Shown piece after piece: positions 19,368-27,982 of a stretch of 63,147 nucleotides of DNA. Made by a program: the position numbers and the translations under genes. Source of the stretch: Moraxellaceae bacterium REDSEA-S32_B1. Lineage in GTDB: Bacteria; Pseudomonadota; Gammaproteobacteria; Pseudomonadales; Moraxellaceae. The notes under the pieces are model-generated. The model was not told the DNA's origin, did not search any database, and worked only from the letters and a program-made list of their open reading frames with translations. Each line of letters starts with the position of its first letter. Position 1 is the first letter of the stretch. Location: assembly GCA_001626925.1 (NCBI GenBank), contig LUOR01000008.1, positions 1-63,147 of the forward strand, given 5' to 3'.

Positions 19368-19485
19368 TGATGAAGCGAAAATGGGACATGCTTTGAGCCG
19401 TTGGGTTGAGCTCGTTTATGTTGATCCTGAAGGCAAAGAAGTGAAAACCTATCGCCAAACTGCTGATCTTCAATTAGAAAATTAA
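19336..19485 (+). pseudogene. Unrecognised 3' gene fragment fused to the icd remnant
   Basis: In the frame +1 relative to icd, about 49 residues ([20 protein letters not shown], then LSRWVELVYVDPEGKEVK, ending DLQLEN) look like the C-terminus of another protein. The join with icd near 19329-19336 is abrupt, which suggests a deletion between icd and a downstream gene. I do not recognise the protein. A stand-alone small gene from ATG 19336 is possible but lacks a ribosome-binding site. Confidence 0.4.
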
Positions 19486-19531
19486 GCAAAGATTTTAAGT
19501 TTTTAGTTTTACATTTTATGCAAATGATAGA

Positions 19532-20542
19532 TTAAATGGCATGCGGTGACATGCCACTCCATCGTTTAAAAGCACGCCTAAAATTATTCGCATCATTGAT
19601 TTGTAGATATTCTGAGACTTGTTCAGTTTTATAACCATAAATACGATAGAGTTTGATCGCAGTATGTAGCCGACATTGATCAACTTGCGCTTGGAAATGG
19701 GTACGATGCTTTTTCAATTTGCGTTTTAGCGTCGCAGGACTCATTGCAAAATATTCTGCAGTATGTTCAAGTTGAATATTGTGCTGAATGTTTTGCATCA
19801 AATATTGATACAGCACTGCTAGAAAAGATTGTTCAATGCCCATTTTTTCAAAATGGCTTTGTGCCTGTTTCTGGCTACTTTGCACCAAGATACTTGAGGC
19901 ATTCGGTAGTGGTGTGTACAGATATTGGCGATCTAAAATCATCATATTCATCGGTCGATTAAACTCGACATCATCACCAAGATGCACCCAATATTGTTCG
20001 ATATATTCAGGCTCATCATTATGGAATTCAAAACTCCACGGTAGTTTTTGTCCATAGAGCTGTCGTGTTAGCGACTGTACTGCCGACATAGCACTTTCGA
20101 TCAAATATTGATTGTTAGTGTTATTTTCATCAAGCCAATACAGATAGATTTTCTGTTGACTTTCAAAAAGTTGTGGCGTTAGCCACGGGCAGAGCAGACT
20201 AGAAAATTTGACATAAACATGTAGTGCTTCTGCAATGGTATTGGCGTAAAGCAAGCTGTGATGTGCCTCGTGAAATGGCGTAATTAAACTTCTTTGACCA
20301 AATAAAAAATGAATATCGTTTTGATGTGAAAATGCAGTGATATTTTTCAATACCTGTTGCATTTGTTCGACTGAGATCCGTTTTTTTGCAGATAAAATAT
20401 CATCCAAAAAGATACCGCTACCACGCAACACCAAGTCGTGTTGCATATCATGACTGTGGCAAATGTCCATCAAAATTGACAACTGATTATGCGCAGGAAT
20501 ATAACGATAGTCACATTCAAAGGCGCGCTGAAGTTTATTCAT
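19532..20542 (-). CDS. AraC-family transcription regulator
   Basis: 336 residues. The N-terminal about 200 residues fit the arabinose-binding-like dimerisation domain of the OruR/ArgR-type AraC proteins. The C-terminal part has two helix-turn-helix motifs: LEHTAEYFAMSPATLKRKLK (about residue 255) and YKTEQVSEYLQINDANNFRRA (about residue 303), ending FKRWSGMSPHAI. Its start overlaps the end of the GGDEF gene by 4 bases (ATGA), so the two are co-translated. Its target is unknown; the phytase cluster upstream of the GGDEF gene is one candidate. Confidence 0.85.
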   Translation of the reverse strand: MNKLQRAFECDYRYIPAHNQLSILMDICHSHDMQHDLVLRGSGIFLDDILSAKKRISVEQMQQVLKNITAFSHQNDIHFLFGQRSLITPFHEAHHSLLYANTIAEALHVYVKFSSLLCPWLTPQLFESQQKIYLYWLDENNTNNQYLIESAMSAVQSLTRQLYGQKLPWSFEFHNDEPEYIEQYWVHLGDDVEFNRPMNMMILDRQYLYTPLPNASSILVQSSQKQAQSHFEKMGIEQSFLAVLYQYLMQNIQHNIQLEHTAEYFAMSPATLKRKLKKHRTHFQAQVDQCRLHTAIKLYRIYGYKTEQVSEYLQINDANNFRRAFKRWSGMSPHAI

Positions 20543-21537
20543 TGCGCCACCTCAGATGTTTTTGCAAATAGATTGGACTGAGCAATTGGTCGATGTTGTT
20601 TTGTAGAAAATTCTGTTGATTTGAGATGAATGAGTTGTTCGTTTAGGCGTTTGAGTACAGTTTGCGCTGAGAGGTCGATCACTTCGCAATAGGTCGTTCG
20701 AGCTTGTAAGGGAATCAGTTGGTTGGATGAACGATGAAAATACTGGCTGTTTGTAATCAACTTTTCTAAGGCAATCGTCATATTTAAAGCCTGCTGATGA
20801 TCAGTCTTTGGCATCAAAATCGTAAAGCGATCACCCGCATAACGGCAGAGCAAATCGCCTTGACGTAGGTTTAAGCTAATTAGCTGAGAGATATGTTGCA
20901 GAATATGTGAGCCTTCATCATAGCCATAATCTTGATTAATCTGATTAAAATTGACCATATCCAAGAGAATGACACTGTGCGTATTCGATTGATTTTTTTC
21001 GATAATGTGGTTGAGTTGTGATTTAAAATAATTGGCATCGGCAAGTGGCGTCAGTGCATCGAATAGTCGATGATCACGGAAAATGAGTTCTCGCTTCTGC
21101 ATCTGTTTATTGATGGCAAGTTGTTCTTGATGCCAAAAATACACACCTAACGTCAGCAAGGTTAAGCCAATCGGAAAAGGTACCGATTCAAGCCATGTAT
21201 CCCATTGAATTTGCCCAGGTATTTTAATAAATTCATCTAGTGTATCCATCCATAGATGAAAAAAAGTAAAGCACAAACCATAGACAAATAATGTAGTTAC
21301 TCTTCCATGAATACGACTTTTCAGCACCAAGAATAACCACAATAGTGCAAAAACAGCAGCGCCACCTTCACCTAAAATATCAATCCATTTCCACGTCTGA
21401 ACTGCTTTGATATCACCAAACTGTAAAAACAGCGCAAGGCTGAGCACACAGCATACGATCAATATACTGATCACAATAGAAAATGGATGTTGGCGAAGTT
21501 GGTTCATGGTCGCTTTAATTACTGTCTTAATAATCAA
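20539..21537 (-). CDS. Membrane GGDEF-domain protein with degenerate signature
   Basis: 332 residues. Five to six hydrophobic segments occupy about residues 15-165. A GGDEF fold follows (RELIFRDHRLFDALTPLADA, then VILLDMVNFNQINQDYGYDEG). The signature that gives the family its name reads YAGDRF, so the second Gly-Asp is kept, but the first Gly is Ala and the catalytic Glu is Arg. Diguanylate cyclase activity is therefore doubtful, and it may act as a sensor or regulator. It is followed with 4-base overlap by the AraC gene. Confidence 0.8.
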   Translation of the reverse strand: MIIKTVIKATMNQLRQHPFSIVISILIVCCVLSLALFLQFGDIKAVQTWKWIDILGEGGAAVFALLWLFLVLKSRIHGRVTTLFVYGLCFTFFHLWMDTLDEFIKIPGQIQWDTWLESVPFPIGLTLLTLGVYFWHQEQLAINKQMQKRELIFRDHRLFDALTPLADANYFKSQLNHIIEKNQSNTHSVILLDMVNFNQINQDYGYDEGSHILQHISQLISLNLRQGDLLCRYAGDRFTILMPKTDHQQALNMTIALEKLITNSQYFHRSSNQLIPLQARTTYCEVIDLSAQTVLKRLNEQLIHLKSTEFSTKQHRPIAQSNLFAKTSEVAQ

Positions 21538-21623
21538 AAGAAAAATTCACACTTCACTTTAAAAAATGCAAATTTATAAAAAAGTGATTCATGTCATAGT
21601 GATTACAATAGAAACAAAATTTG

Positions 21624-21641
21624 ATGACAGATTGATGGCAG
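21624..21641 (-). promoter_or_regulatory. Candidate Pho box
   Basis: On the minus strand the sequence reads CTGCCAT-CAAT-CTGTCAT, two heptamers with a 4-base spacer. This is the layout of the PhoB box consensus (CTGTCAT repeats every 11 bases), with one mismatch in the first heptamer. It lies about 87 bases upstream of the GGDEF gene and about 330 upstream of the TonB receptor gene. It fits phosphate control of the phytase region. Identified by eye only. Confidence 0.5.
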
Positions 21642-21868
21642 TGCGACAGTCATATCAGCTCAAGCTTTATTTTTAAGTGCGAATCTATGATGTTTTTGCG
21701 AGGCATTTATCAAGATTTTGGAACCAAAAAATAGCATCAATGATGCACAAATGAAGTGATTATTTGCATTTTTAACGCATAGATCGCCATTATAGGGCTT
21801 AGTCAAATCAGCTCAAAAGCCATTTTAAATGACTAAAATATTCAATAAATCAGTTAAATAAGAAAATA

Positions 21869-21886
21869 CTGTCACAGAAAATTCAT
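21869..21886 (+). promoter_or_regulatory. Weaker Pho-box-like site before the TonB receptor gene
   Basis: CTGTCAC-AGAA-AATTCAT: the first heptamer matches the PhoB consensus at six of seven positions, the second at four of seven. It lies about 80 bases before the receptor start. Apart from this and the site at 21624, the 414-base gap 21538-21951 shows no gene. Confidence 0.25.
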
Positions 21887-21966
21887 ATTCAGATTTTATC
21901 GTGCAGTCATCCAAATCAAGTTCGTGACTTTTCATTTTTAAGATCATTTTTATGGGGCGAAGCACA

Positions 21967-24504
21967 ATGAATCTTCCAAAATCAGCAATACAACCAATGC
22001 GCAAAAAAATGTCTTTGCGTTTTCAAATCTCAAGTTTAGTCATTGCGATGTCTACAATCAGCTTGGCACATGCCGATGTTAACGCTGTCGATACGGTGGT
22101 CGATAGTGCCAACAGCGATGTACAAAACAGTGTTCAAACCAATGTTGTGGAATATGTCAAAGTAATCGGTCAAGCAGCCAGCATGGATAAAGCATTGCAG
22201 GAGCAAAAGCGTTCTGATTCGATCAGTAGTGTGGTGCATGCCGATGCGATTGGTCAGCTTCCTGATGACAATGCCGCAGAAGCATTACAACGTATACCAG
22301 GTGTATCGACTGAACGAGATCAAGGCGAAGGTCGTTTCGTGACGGTACGTGGCTTGGGCGCAGACATGAACGCAGTAACCATTAACGGAACATTGGTGCC
22401 TGCACCTGAAAGTGACCGTCGTGGCGTGGCATTAGATGTATTGCCAACCGAGTTGGTACAGTCTTTGGCTGTGGTAAAAACCTTAACACCTGATATGGAT
22501 GCCAACTCACTCGGTGGTACGGTACAAGTAGAAAGTCTTTCTGCATTTGATCATGATGGCTTGTTCTACACAGGTACTGTCGAAGGTAGCTATGATGATT
22601 TGCGTGAAGAATATAGCCCGAAAGTATCAGGTGCGATCAGCAACCGTTTTAGCATTGGCGATGGCGAAGATAACTTTGGTGCTGCATTGGCGCTCAGTTA
22701 TCAAAATCGTAAATTTGGCTCGGACAATGTCGAAACAGGTGGTGCATGGGACGAGGGTTTACTTGAAGAAACCGCAATGCGTCAATATGACATCGAACGT
22801 GAACGTATCGGTGCAGGCTTAAACTTAGACTTCCGTCCAAATGCCACAGGCGAATATTATCTCCGTACTTTATTTAGTCGTTTTAAAGACACTGAACAAC
22901 GCCAAGAAGTCAGTGCTGAATTTGCTGATGCACGTATCGCAGGTGAAACAGGCGATGCTGAAGCAAAACGCTCGCTCAAAAGCCGTGTCGAAACGCAGGA
23001 AATTAAATCATTCGTCTTAGGCGGTGAGCAAGGCTTTGGCACTTGGAAGGTGAATGGACAGCTCGGTTATAGCGAAGCTTCAGAAGATAATCCAGGTGGG
23101 ATTTCGGGTGCAGATTTTGAGGGCGAGTTTGACGGTGTAGGCTATCGCTCAGGGAAAATACCAACCATTATCGCTAATGATGATTTTTATCAAGCGGACA
23201 ATTACGAGCTCGATGCGATCGCTTGGGAGCAATCGAAAACTACTGATCAAGAGTTCAATGCAAAGCTAGATTTCCTCAAAGATTATATGCTTGGCAACTA
23301 TGCCGCAGCATTTAAATTTGGCGGGAAAATCAGCCAACGTGAAAAGAAAAATGATACCAATGAATGGGAATATGACGATTTAGAAACCACTGTGAACGAT
23401 TTTCAAGGTAGTTCTTCATATACATTGGCAAATTTTGGTCCACTCATCAATGATGCAGCCATGCGCAATAAAATCAGTGGCTTAAACTCAAATGAATATG
23501 TGGTGCTTGATGCGTCAACGGTCAATGATTTTGAATCGAATGAAGATATTCAAGCCGCTTATCTGATGAATACGGTCAATTTTGACAACTTAAAATTGAT
23601 CGCAGGTCTACGTTATGAAAATACTGAGTTCGAAGCCAAAGGCTTTACTGTGGATGGCGACGACGTCACCGCAACTGAATATAACAAAGACTACGATCAC
23701 TGGCTTCCAAGTGTGCATGCACGTTACCGCCTCGCAGATGATGCGTATCTACGTGCCGCATGGACCAATAGTGTCGTACGTGCAAACTTCGGTCAAAGCG
23801 CACCGGGACTCTACATTGATGATGAATCTGCCGAGTTTGGTAATCCAATGCTTGATCCACTGGAATCTTCAAATTTCGATATTGGTGTAGAAAAATATCT
23901 TGGTGAAGCGAGTGTGATTAGCTTTAACGCATTCTACAAAGATATTGATAATTTCATCTACAGCACCGACCTCGCAGGAACAGGGATTTGGGCAGATTTC
24001 GATGAGGCGATCACTTATAAAAATGGCGACAGTGCAAAACTCTATGGTATGGAGCTTGCCTATTCGCAGAAGTTTAACAATGGTTTCTTAATCGGATTTA
24101 ACACCACACTGAGCAAGTCAGATGCAACGATCGACAGCATGAAAGATGGCGAATCTTTAAGTCGTGATATTCGCATGCCGAATCAATCCAATGTTGTCGG
24201 TAATGCCATGCTTGGTTGGGAAAATGATCGTTTTGGACTGCGTGTATCTGCCAACTACAAGTCGAAATACTTGCTTGAACTTGGCGATATTGATGCGCCC
24301 CAAAATGATATTTATGCCGATGAGCAGACCTTTATTGATTTGAGTACCCATGTCAATTTGACCAAGAATTTACAACTTAAATTCGATGCACAAAACCTCG
24401 GCAATGAAACCTTTTACACCTATCAAAGCTCAAAACTTCAAAATGCGCAGTACGAAGAATATGCGCCGAGTTATAAGTTAGGACTGACCTATAGCCATTT
24501 TTAA
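21967..24504 (+). CDS. TonB-dependent outer-membrane receptor, probably for phytate-derived ligands
   Basis: About 845 residues. It has a signal peptide (SLVIAMSTISLAHA), then a plug domain: SISSVVHADAIGQLPDDNAA, EALQRIPGVSTERDQGEGRF and VTVRGLGADMNAVTING, the classic TonB receptor segments. The rest is beta-barrel, closing with YKLGLTYSHF whose final Phe is the usual outer-membrane assembly signal. The substrate is inferred only from the phytase gene 120 bases downstream and the energising genes beyond it. ATG 21967 and in-frame ATG 21952 are both possible starts. Confidence 0.85.
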   Translation: MNLPKSAIQPMRKKMSLRFQISSLVIAMSTISLAHADVNAVDTVVDSANSDVQNSVQTNVVEYVKVIGQAASMDKALQEQKRSDSISSVVHADAIGQLPDDNAAEALQRIPGVSTERDQGEGRFVTVRGLGADMNAVTINGTLVPAPESDRRGVALDVLPTELVQSLAVVKTLTPDMDANSLGGTVQVESLSAFDHDGLFYTGTVEGSYDDLREEYSPKVSGAISNRFSIGDGEDNFGAALALSYQNRKFGSDNVETGGAWDEGLLEETAMRQYDIERERIGAGLNLDFRPNATGEYYLRTLFSRFKDTEQRQEVSAEFADARIAGETGDAEAKRSLKSRVETQEIKSFVLGGEQGFGTWKVNGQLGYSEASEDNPGGISGADFEGEFDGVGYRSGKIPTIIANDDFYQADNYELDAIAWEQSKTTDQEFNAKLDFLKDYMLGNYAAAFKFGGKISQREKKNDTNEWEYDDLETTVNDFQGSSSYTLANFGPLINDAAMRNKISGLNSNEYVVLDASTVNDFESNEDIQAAYLMNTVNFDNLKLIAGLRYENTEFEAKGFTVDGDDVTATEYNKDYDHWLPSVHARYRLADDAYLRAAWTNSVVRANFGQSAPGLYIDDESAEFGNPMLDPLESSNFDIGVEKYLGEASVISFNAFYKDIDNFIYSTDLAGTGIWADFDEAITYKNGDSAKLYGMELAYSQKFNNGFLIGFNTTLSKSDATIDSMKDGESLSRDIRMPNQSNVVGNAMLGWENDRFGLRVSANYKSKYLLELGDIDAPQNDIYADEQTFIDLSTHVNLTKNLQLKFDAQNLGNETFYTYQSSKLQNAQYEEYAPSYKLGLTYSHF

Positions 24505-24563
24505 TATTTAGGCTTTACACATATAGGTTTTTAGATATTTAGGTCAATTTGTTTTTAAAAGCT

Positions 24564-24599
24564 AGTCCAAGTGCTCAATTGAAGAAATGTGCTTGGGCT
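24564..24599 (+). terminator. Hairpin between the receptor and phytase genes
   Basis: AGTCCAAGTGC pairs with GTGCTTGGGCT (with G-U pairs) around a 14-base loop. No T run follows, so it may be a partial terminator or mRNA-processing element rather than a strong stop. Confidence 0.4.
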
Positions 24600-24625
24600 A
24601 TGCTATTCCCATTTTTGAGTGAATT

Positions 24626-26677
24626 ATGAATTTTTTACCTTTTAAACTCAGTCTATTGAGTCTATGTATTGTTGGCTTAACGGCGTGTCAACAACCACAA
24701 GTTATTGATAAGCCAACAGTCACTGCAAACCCAACCATTGAAGTACAACACACTGACAGCCAAGAGCAGAATGGACAAGATCAAAGTCACCATGACGTTG
24801 ATCTATCAAATACTGCGAACGATGTGATATTTACAGAAATTGATACAGATGATTTCCAAGCGGAAGATGCGATATTACTCAATATTCCACAGTGGACTGA
24901 TGCGCATCTGATGCTGAGTAGCAAAACTGACGGCATACAGATTTTAAATCATGATGGTAACGTTATCACAAAAATGTCAGGGCAGTTTGGTCGGATTGAT
25001 TATCGTACTGGCAAAAATCAACACGGTCAGACGCAAGTGCTATTTGCCATACAAGATCTTGCACGTCAGCAGTTGATGCTACGCAGTTTTGATGTGACAA
25101 CTCAGCAATGGTCGACTGCACGCTATTTGCCAAAGCGTCAGTTTAAAACCGATGATAATTGTCTGTATCAAGATCAATCTGGTTATGCCTATGCCTTTTT
25201 AGTCGGTGAAGAAGGCATCGGCGAGCAATGGTTGATTGCTAAAGATCAACTTGCTTTGACGTATCCAAAGCTGATTCGTCGCATGAGCTTCCCACCGAAT
25301 AGTAGTAAGTGTCGTGTCAGTGATCATGATGCACAGCTTTTCATCAATGAGGAAGATGTGGGGATTTGGGCATATCCTGCCGACCCCGAAGCCGATTTGG
25401 TGCGTCAACCTGTCGATATGGTTAAGCCATTTGGTACGATTTTAGGTACACCGACTGATATTGCAGTGGTTGATGATCAGATCGCTGTGACCGATGAATC
25501 CAAAGGCATGTTGTATCGCTATCAATGGCAGAATGAAGCATGGCAAGCATTGTCAGCTTTGAAATTAGCTGATATTGGCGAAGCCGAACGCCTCAGCATC
25601 ATTGGCAATCAAGATGCGAAAAAAGTGCTGATCTTAGATGATCATACCGTCAAAACAGCCGAACTCGATTGGCAAACGAATACGGTCAAAGCCACTACGC
25701 CGATCGTCACCATTCCAGCTGATGTGCAAAGCGATGTGGTGCCAAGCACAGGTGATGCTGCCGATGATCCTGCGATTTGGTATAACGCCAATCAGCCGTC
25801 CAATTCACGTGTACTTGGTACAGACAAACAAGGTGGACTTTCAGTCTATGATCTACAGGGCAAGATGTTGCAGTACCTCGATGTCGGTCGTTTAAACAAT
25901 GTTGATTTACGACACGGCTTCCCATTGGGTGCGGAGAAAATTGACCTCGCGATTGCCACCAATCGAGATCAAAACAGCCTACAACTGTTTGCTATCAATA
26001 AAAATGGCAAAGTCAGTAATCTGGGGGAACTTGCTACGGATTTGACCGCTATCTATGGCTTTTGCATGTACCAAGACCGTGCAGGTGAAATCTACGCCAT
26101 TCCAAATGATAAAGACGGCACCTTTGTGCAATATCACATCCAAGCAACACAGAAAAAATTGAGTGCAACGGAAGTACAACGCTTTTCCGTTGATTCACAG
26201 CCAGAGGGTTGTGTCGTGGATGATGCAACAGGTCGTGCCTTTATCGGTGAAGAACGAAATGCCGTGTGGATGAAAGACTTAAACACGCCGAATAGTGCTT
26301 TGGAAAAAGTGATCAGTACAGGTGATGTGTTACATGCCGATATTGAAGGAATGGGTATTTACCATAATCAAAATCAAGCTGCACAGTACTTAATTATTTC
26401 AAGTCAAGGCAATGACAGCTACGTGGTGATTGAAAGCTCAGCACCATATCAAGTGCGTGGAGCATTCCGAGTCGGTATCAATACCGAAAAATCCATTGAT
26501 GCCGTATCCGAAACCGATGGGCTTGAAGTGAGTAGCAAAAACTTCGGCGGTGTAAATGGCATGTGGAAGCAAGGTATGTTGGTGGTGCAAGACGGTCGCA
26601 AACGCATGCCAGAAGGCAACCAAAACTTTAAATATGTGTCATGGCAAAAAATCGCTGAGGCATTGAATTTAGATTAA
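24626..26677 (+). CDS. Beta-propeller phytase lipoprotein (tandem domain)
   Basis: 683 residues. The signal peptide ends in a lipobox (LTAC, Cys about residue 21). The C-terminal half (about 360-680) is a beta-propeller phytase domain: DAADDPAIWYN with the calcium-binding Asp pair, GTDKQGGLSVYDLQGKMLQ, and LADGPDEV-like blades replaced by SQPEGCVVDDATGRAF and DIEGMGIY. The N-terminal half looks like a second, degenerate propeller (RIDYRTGKNQHGQ), as in other dual-domain phytases. It would release phosphate from phytate at the cell surface or in the periplasm. Confidence 0.88.
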   Translation: MNFLPFKLSLLSLCIVGLTACQQPQVIDKPTVTANPTIEVQHTDSQEQNGQDQSHHDVDLSNTANDVIFTEIDTDDFQAEDAILLNIPQWTDAHLMLSSKTDGIQILNHDGNVITKMSGQFGRIDYRTGKNQHGQTQVLFAIQDLARQQLMLRSFDVTTQQWSTARYLPKRQFKTDDNCLYQDQSGYAYAFLVGEEGIGEQWLIAKDQLALTYPKLIRRMSFPPNSSKCRVSDHDAQLFINEEDVGIWAYPADPEADLVRQPVDMVKPFGTILGTPTDIAVVDDQIAVTDESKGMLYRYQWQNEAWQALSALKLADIGEAERLSIIGNQDAKKVLILDDHTVKTAELDWQTNTVKATTPIVTIPADVQSDVVPSTGDAADDPAIWYNANQPSNSRVLGTDKQGGLSVYDLQGKMLQYLDVGRLNNVDLRHGFPLGAEKIDLAIATNRDQNSLQLFAINKNGKVSNLGELATDLTAIYGFCMYQDRAGEIYAIPNDKDGTFVQYHIQATQKKLSATEVQRFSVDSQPEGCVVDDATGRAFIGEERNAVWMKDLNTPNSALEKVISTGDVLHADIEGMGIYHNQNQAAQYLIISSQGNDSYVVIESSAPYQVRGAFRVGINTEKSIDAVSETDGLEVSSKNFGGVNGMWKQGMLVVQDGRKRMPEGNQNFKYVSWQKIAEALNLD

Positions 26678-26697
26678 ATCATTATCGTAAAAAATAC

Positions 26698-26750
26698 TGA
26701 GCAATGACAGCGCAAAACGAGACAACCCATGACGATGCTGTCATTGCTCA
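26698..26750. repeat. Perfect 14-bp inverted repeat between phytase and exbB genes
   Basis: TGAGCAATGACAGC (26698-26711) and GCTGTCATTGCTCA (26737-26750) are exact reverse complements around a 25-base loop. No T run follows in either direction. It could be an mRNA stabiliser, an attenuator or an operator. Confidence 0.75.
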
Positions 26751-26791
26751 CCTGAATTAAATACAGTTTTAGACCTATTTTGGAGTATCCC

Positions 26792-27520
26792 ATGCAAGCA
26801 ACCTTAGATCAGATGTCGATTTGGAGCTTGATTAGCCACGCCAGTCTTTTGGTGAAATGTGTGATGTTAATTTTGTTAGCTGCATCCGTGGTTAGTTGGT
26901 ACATCATCATCAAACACGGCATGTTGTTACGCAGTCAAGAAAGTGGCTGGAAGCGTTTTCTACATGCGTTTCGTTCACAGTCAGATTTAACAAGCATCGA
27001 TACGGAAGCTGAAAAAGACAGTGGCATTGTTGACATTTATCAGCAAGGTTTGGATGAATATCAACATATTTATCAAGATAATACAGCACAGAGTAAACTC
27101 AGCAACCAAGATGTGATGGAAAGTGTTGAGCGTCGTCTTTTGATTAGCATTACTGAGCAAGAAGAACGCTTACAGCAAAATCTGACCTTTCTGGCAACCG
27201 TCGGTTCGGTCAGTCCATATATCGGTCTGTTTGGTACGGTGTGGGGGATTATGCACGCCTTTATCGGACTGTCAGGTGTGGAACAAGCGACCCTGAATAC
27301 CGTTGCTCCAGGGATTGCAGAAGCCTTGATTGCCACAGCGATCGGTCTGTTTGCAGCTATTCCTGCGGTGGTGGCGTACAACCGCTTTTCTGCACGTGCC
27401 GATAAGATGAGCACACGCTATTACAGCTTTGCCAATGAGTTGCAAGGTCGCTTGACACGATTGATGGCGAAGAACTCAGCTATTGCAACCCAACAATCTG
27501 CACCATCTCAACACGTTTAA
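26792..27520 (+). CDS. exbB: ExbB/TolQ-family proton channel protein
   Basis: About 242 residues from ATG 26792 (TTGGAGTATCCC before it). It has three membrane segments in the family order: near residue 25 (SLLVKCVMLILLAASVV), near 140 (LATVGSVSPYIGLFGTVWGI) and near 180 (IAEALIATAIGLFAAIPAVV). With the ExbD-like and TonB-like proteins that follow it forms the proton-driven motor of the inner membrane. Sequence alone does not separate ExbB from TolQ; the receptor and TonB context favours ExbB. Confidence 0.85.
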   Translation: MQATLDQMSIWSLISHASLLVKCVMLILLAASVVSWYIIIKHGMLLRSQESGWKRFLHAFRSQSDLTSIDTEAEKDSGIVDIYQQGLDEYQHIYQDNTAQSKLSNQDVMESVERRLLISITEQEERLQQNLTFLATVGSVSPYIGLFGTVWGIMHAFIGLSGVEQATLNTVAPGIAEALIATAIGLFAAIPAVVAYNRFSARADKMSTRYYSFANELQGRLTRLMAKNSAIATQQSAPSQHV

Positions 27521-27535
27521 AAAGGGGAATTACTG

Positions 27536-27982
27536 ATGTTAAAAGCCCCACGCAAACGTGCCCTAAATGCCGAGATGAATGTGGTGCCGTATATTGATGT
27601 GATGCTGGTGTTACTGGTGATCTTCATGGTCACTGCACCGATGCTCACACATGGTATCAAGATTGATTTGCCTGATGTGAATGCCGATGTCATGCCATCG
27701 TCACAACAGCAACGTATCATTACCTTGTCGATCACCCATGATGGGCAATATTATTGGAATATTGGCAATCAAGTCGATACCGAATCAGTGACCGATCAAG
27801 CGGTTGATCTTCAAAGCATGCAACAAAAACTCGCAGCACTGATTACCACTGACAAAAATATGCAAATGTATATCCGAGCCGATCAAGGTTCAGACTACAA
27901 GATGGTGGTCGAAGCCATCGCAGCACTGCAAAAAAGTGGTGTGACCAACATTGGACTGATCACAGAGGAGCCTGCACAATGA
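27536..27982 (+). CDS. exbD: ExbD/TolR-family protein
   Basis: 148 residues. One N-terminal membrane helix contains the conserved Asp (MNVVPYIDVMLVLLVIFMV, about residue 20), needed for proton flow. A periplasmic domain follows, ending GVTNIGLITEE as in ExbD/TolR. It is preceded by AAAGGGGAATT and overlaps the TonB start by 4 bases (ATGA), indicating one operon. Confidence 0.87.
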   Translation: MLKAPRKRALNAEMNVVPYIDVMLVLLVIFMVTAPMLTHGIKIDLPDVNADVMPSSQQQRIITLSITHDGQYYWNIGNQVDTESVTDQAVDLQSMQQKLAALITTDKNMQMYIRADQGSDYKMVVEAIAALQKSGVTNIGLITEEPAQ

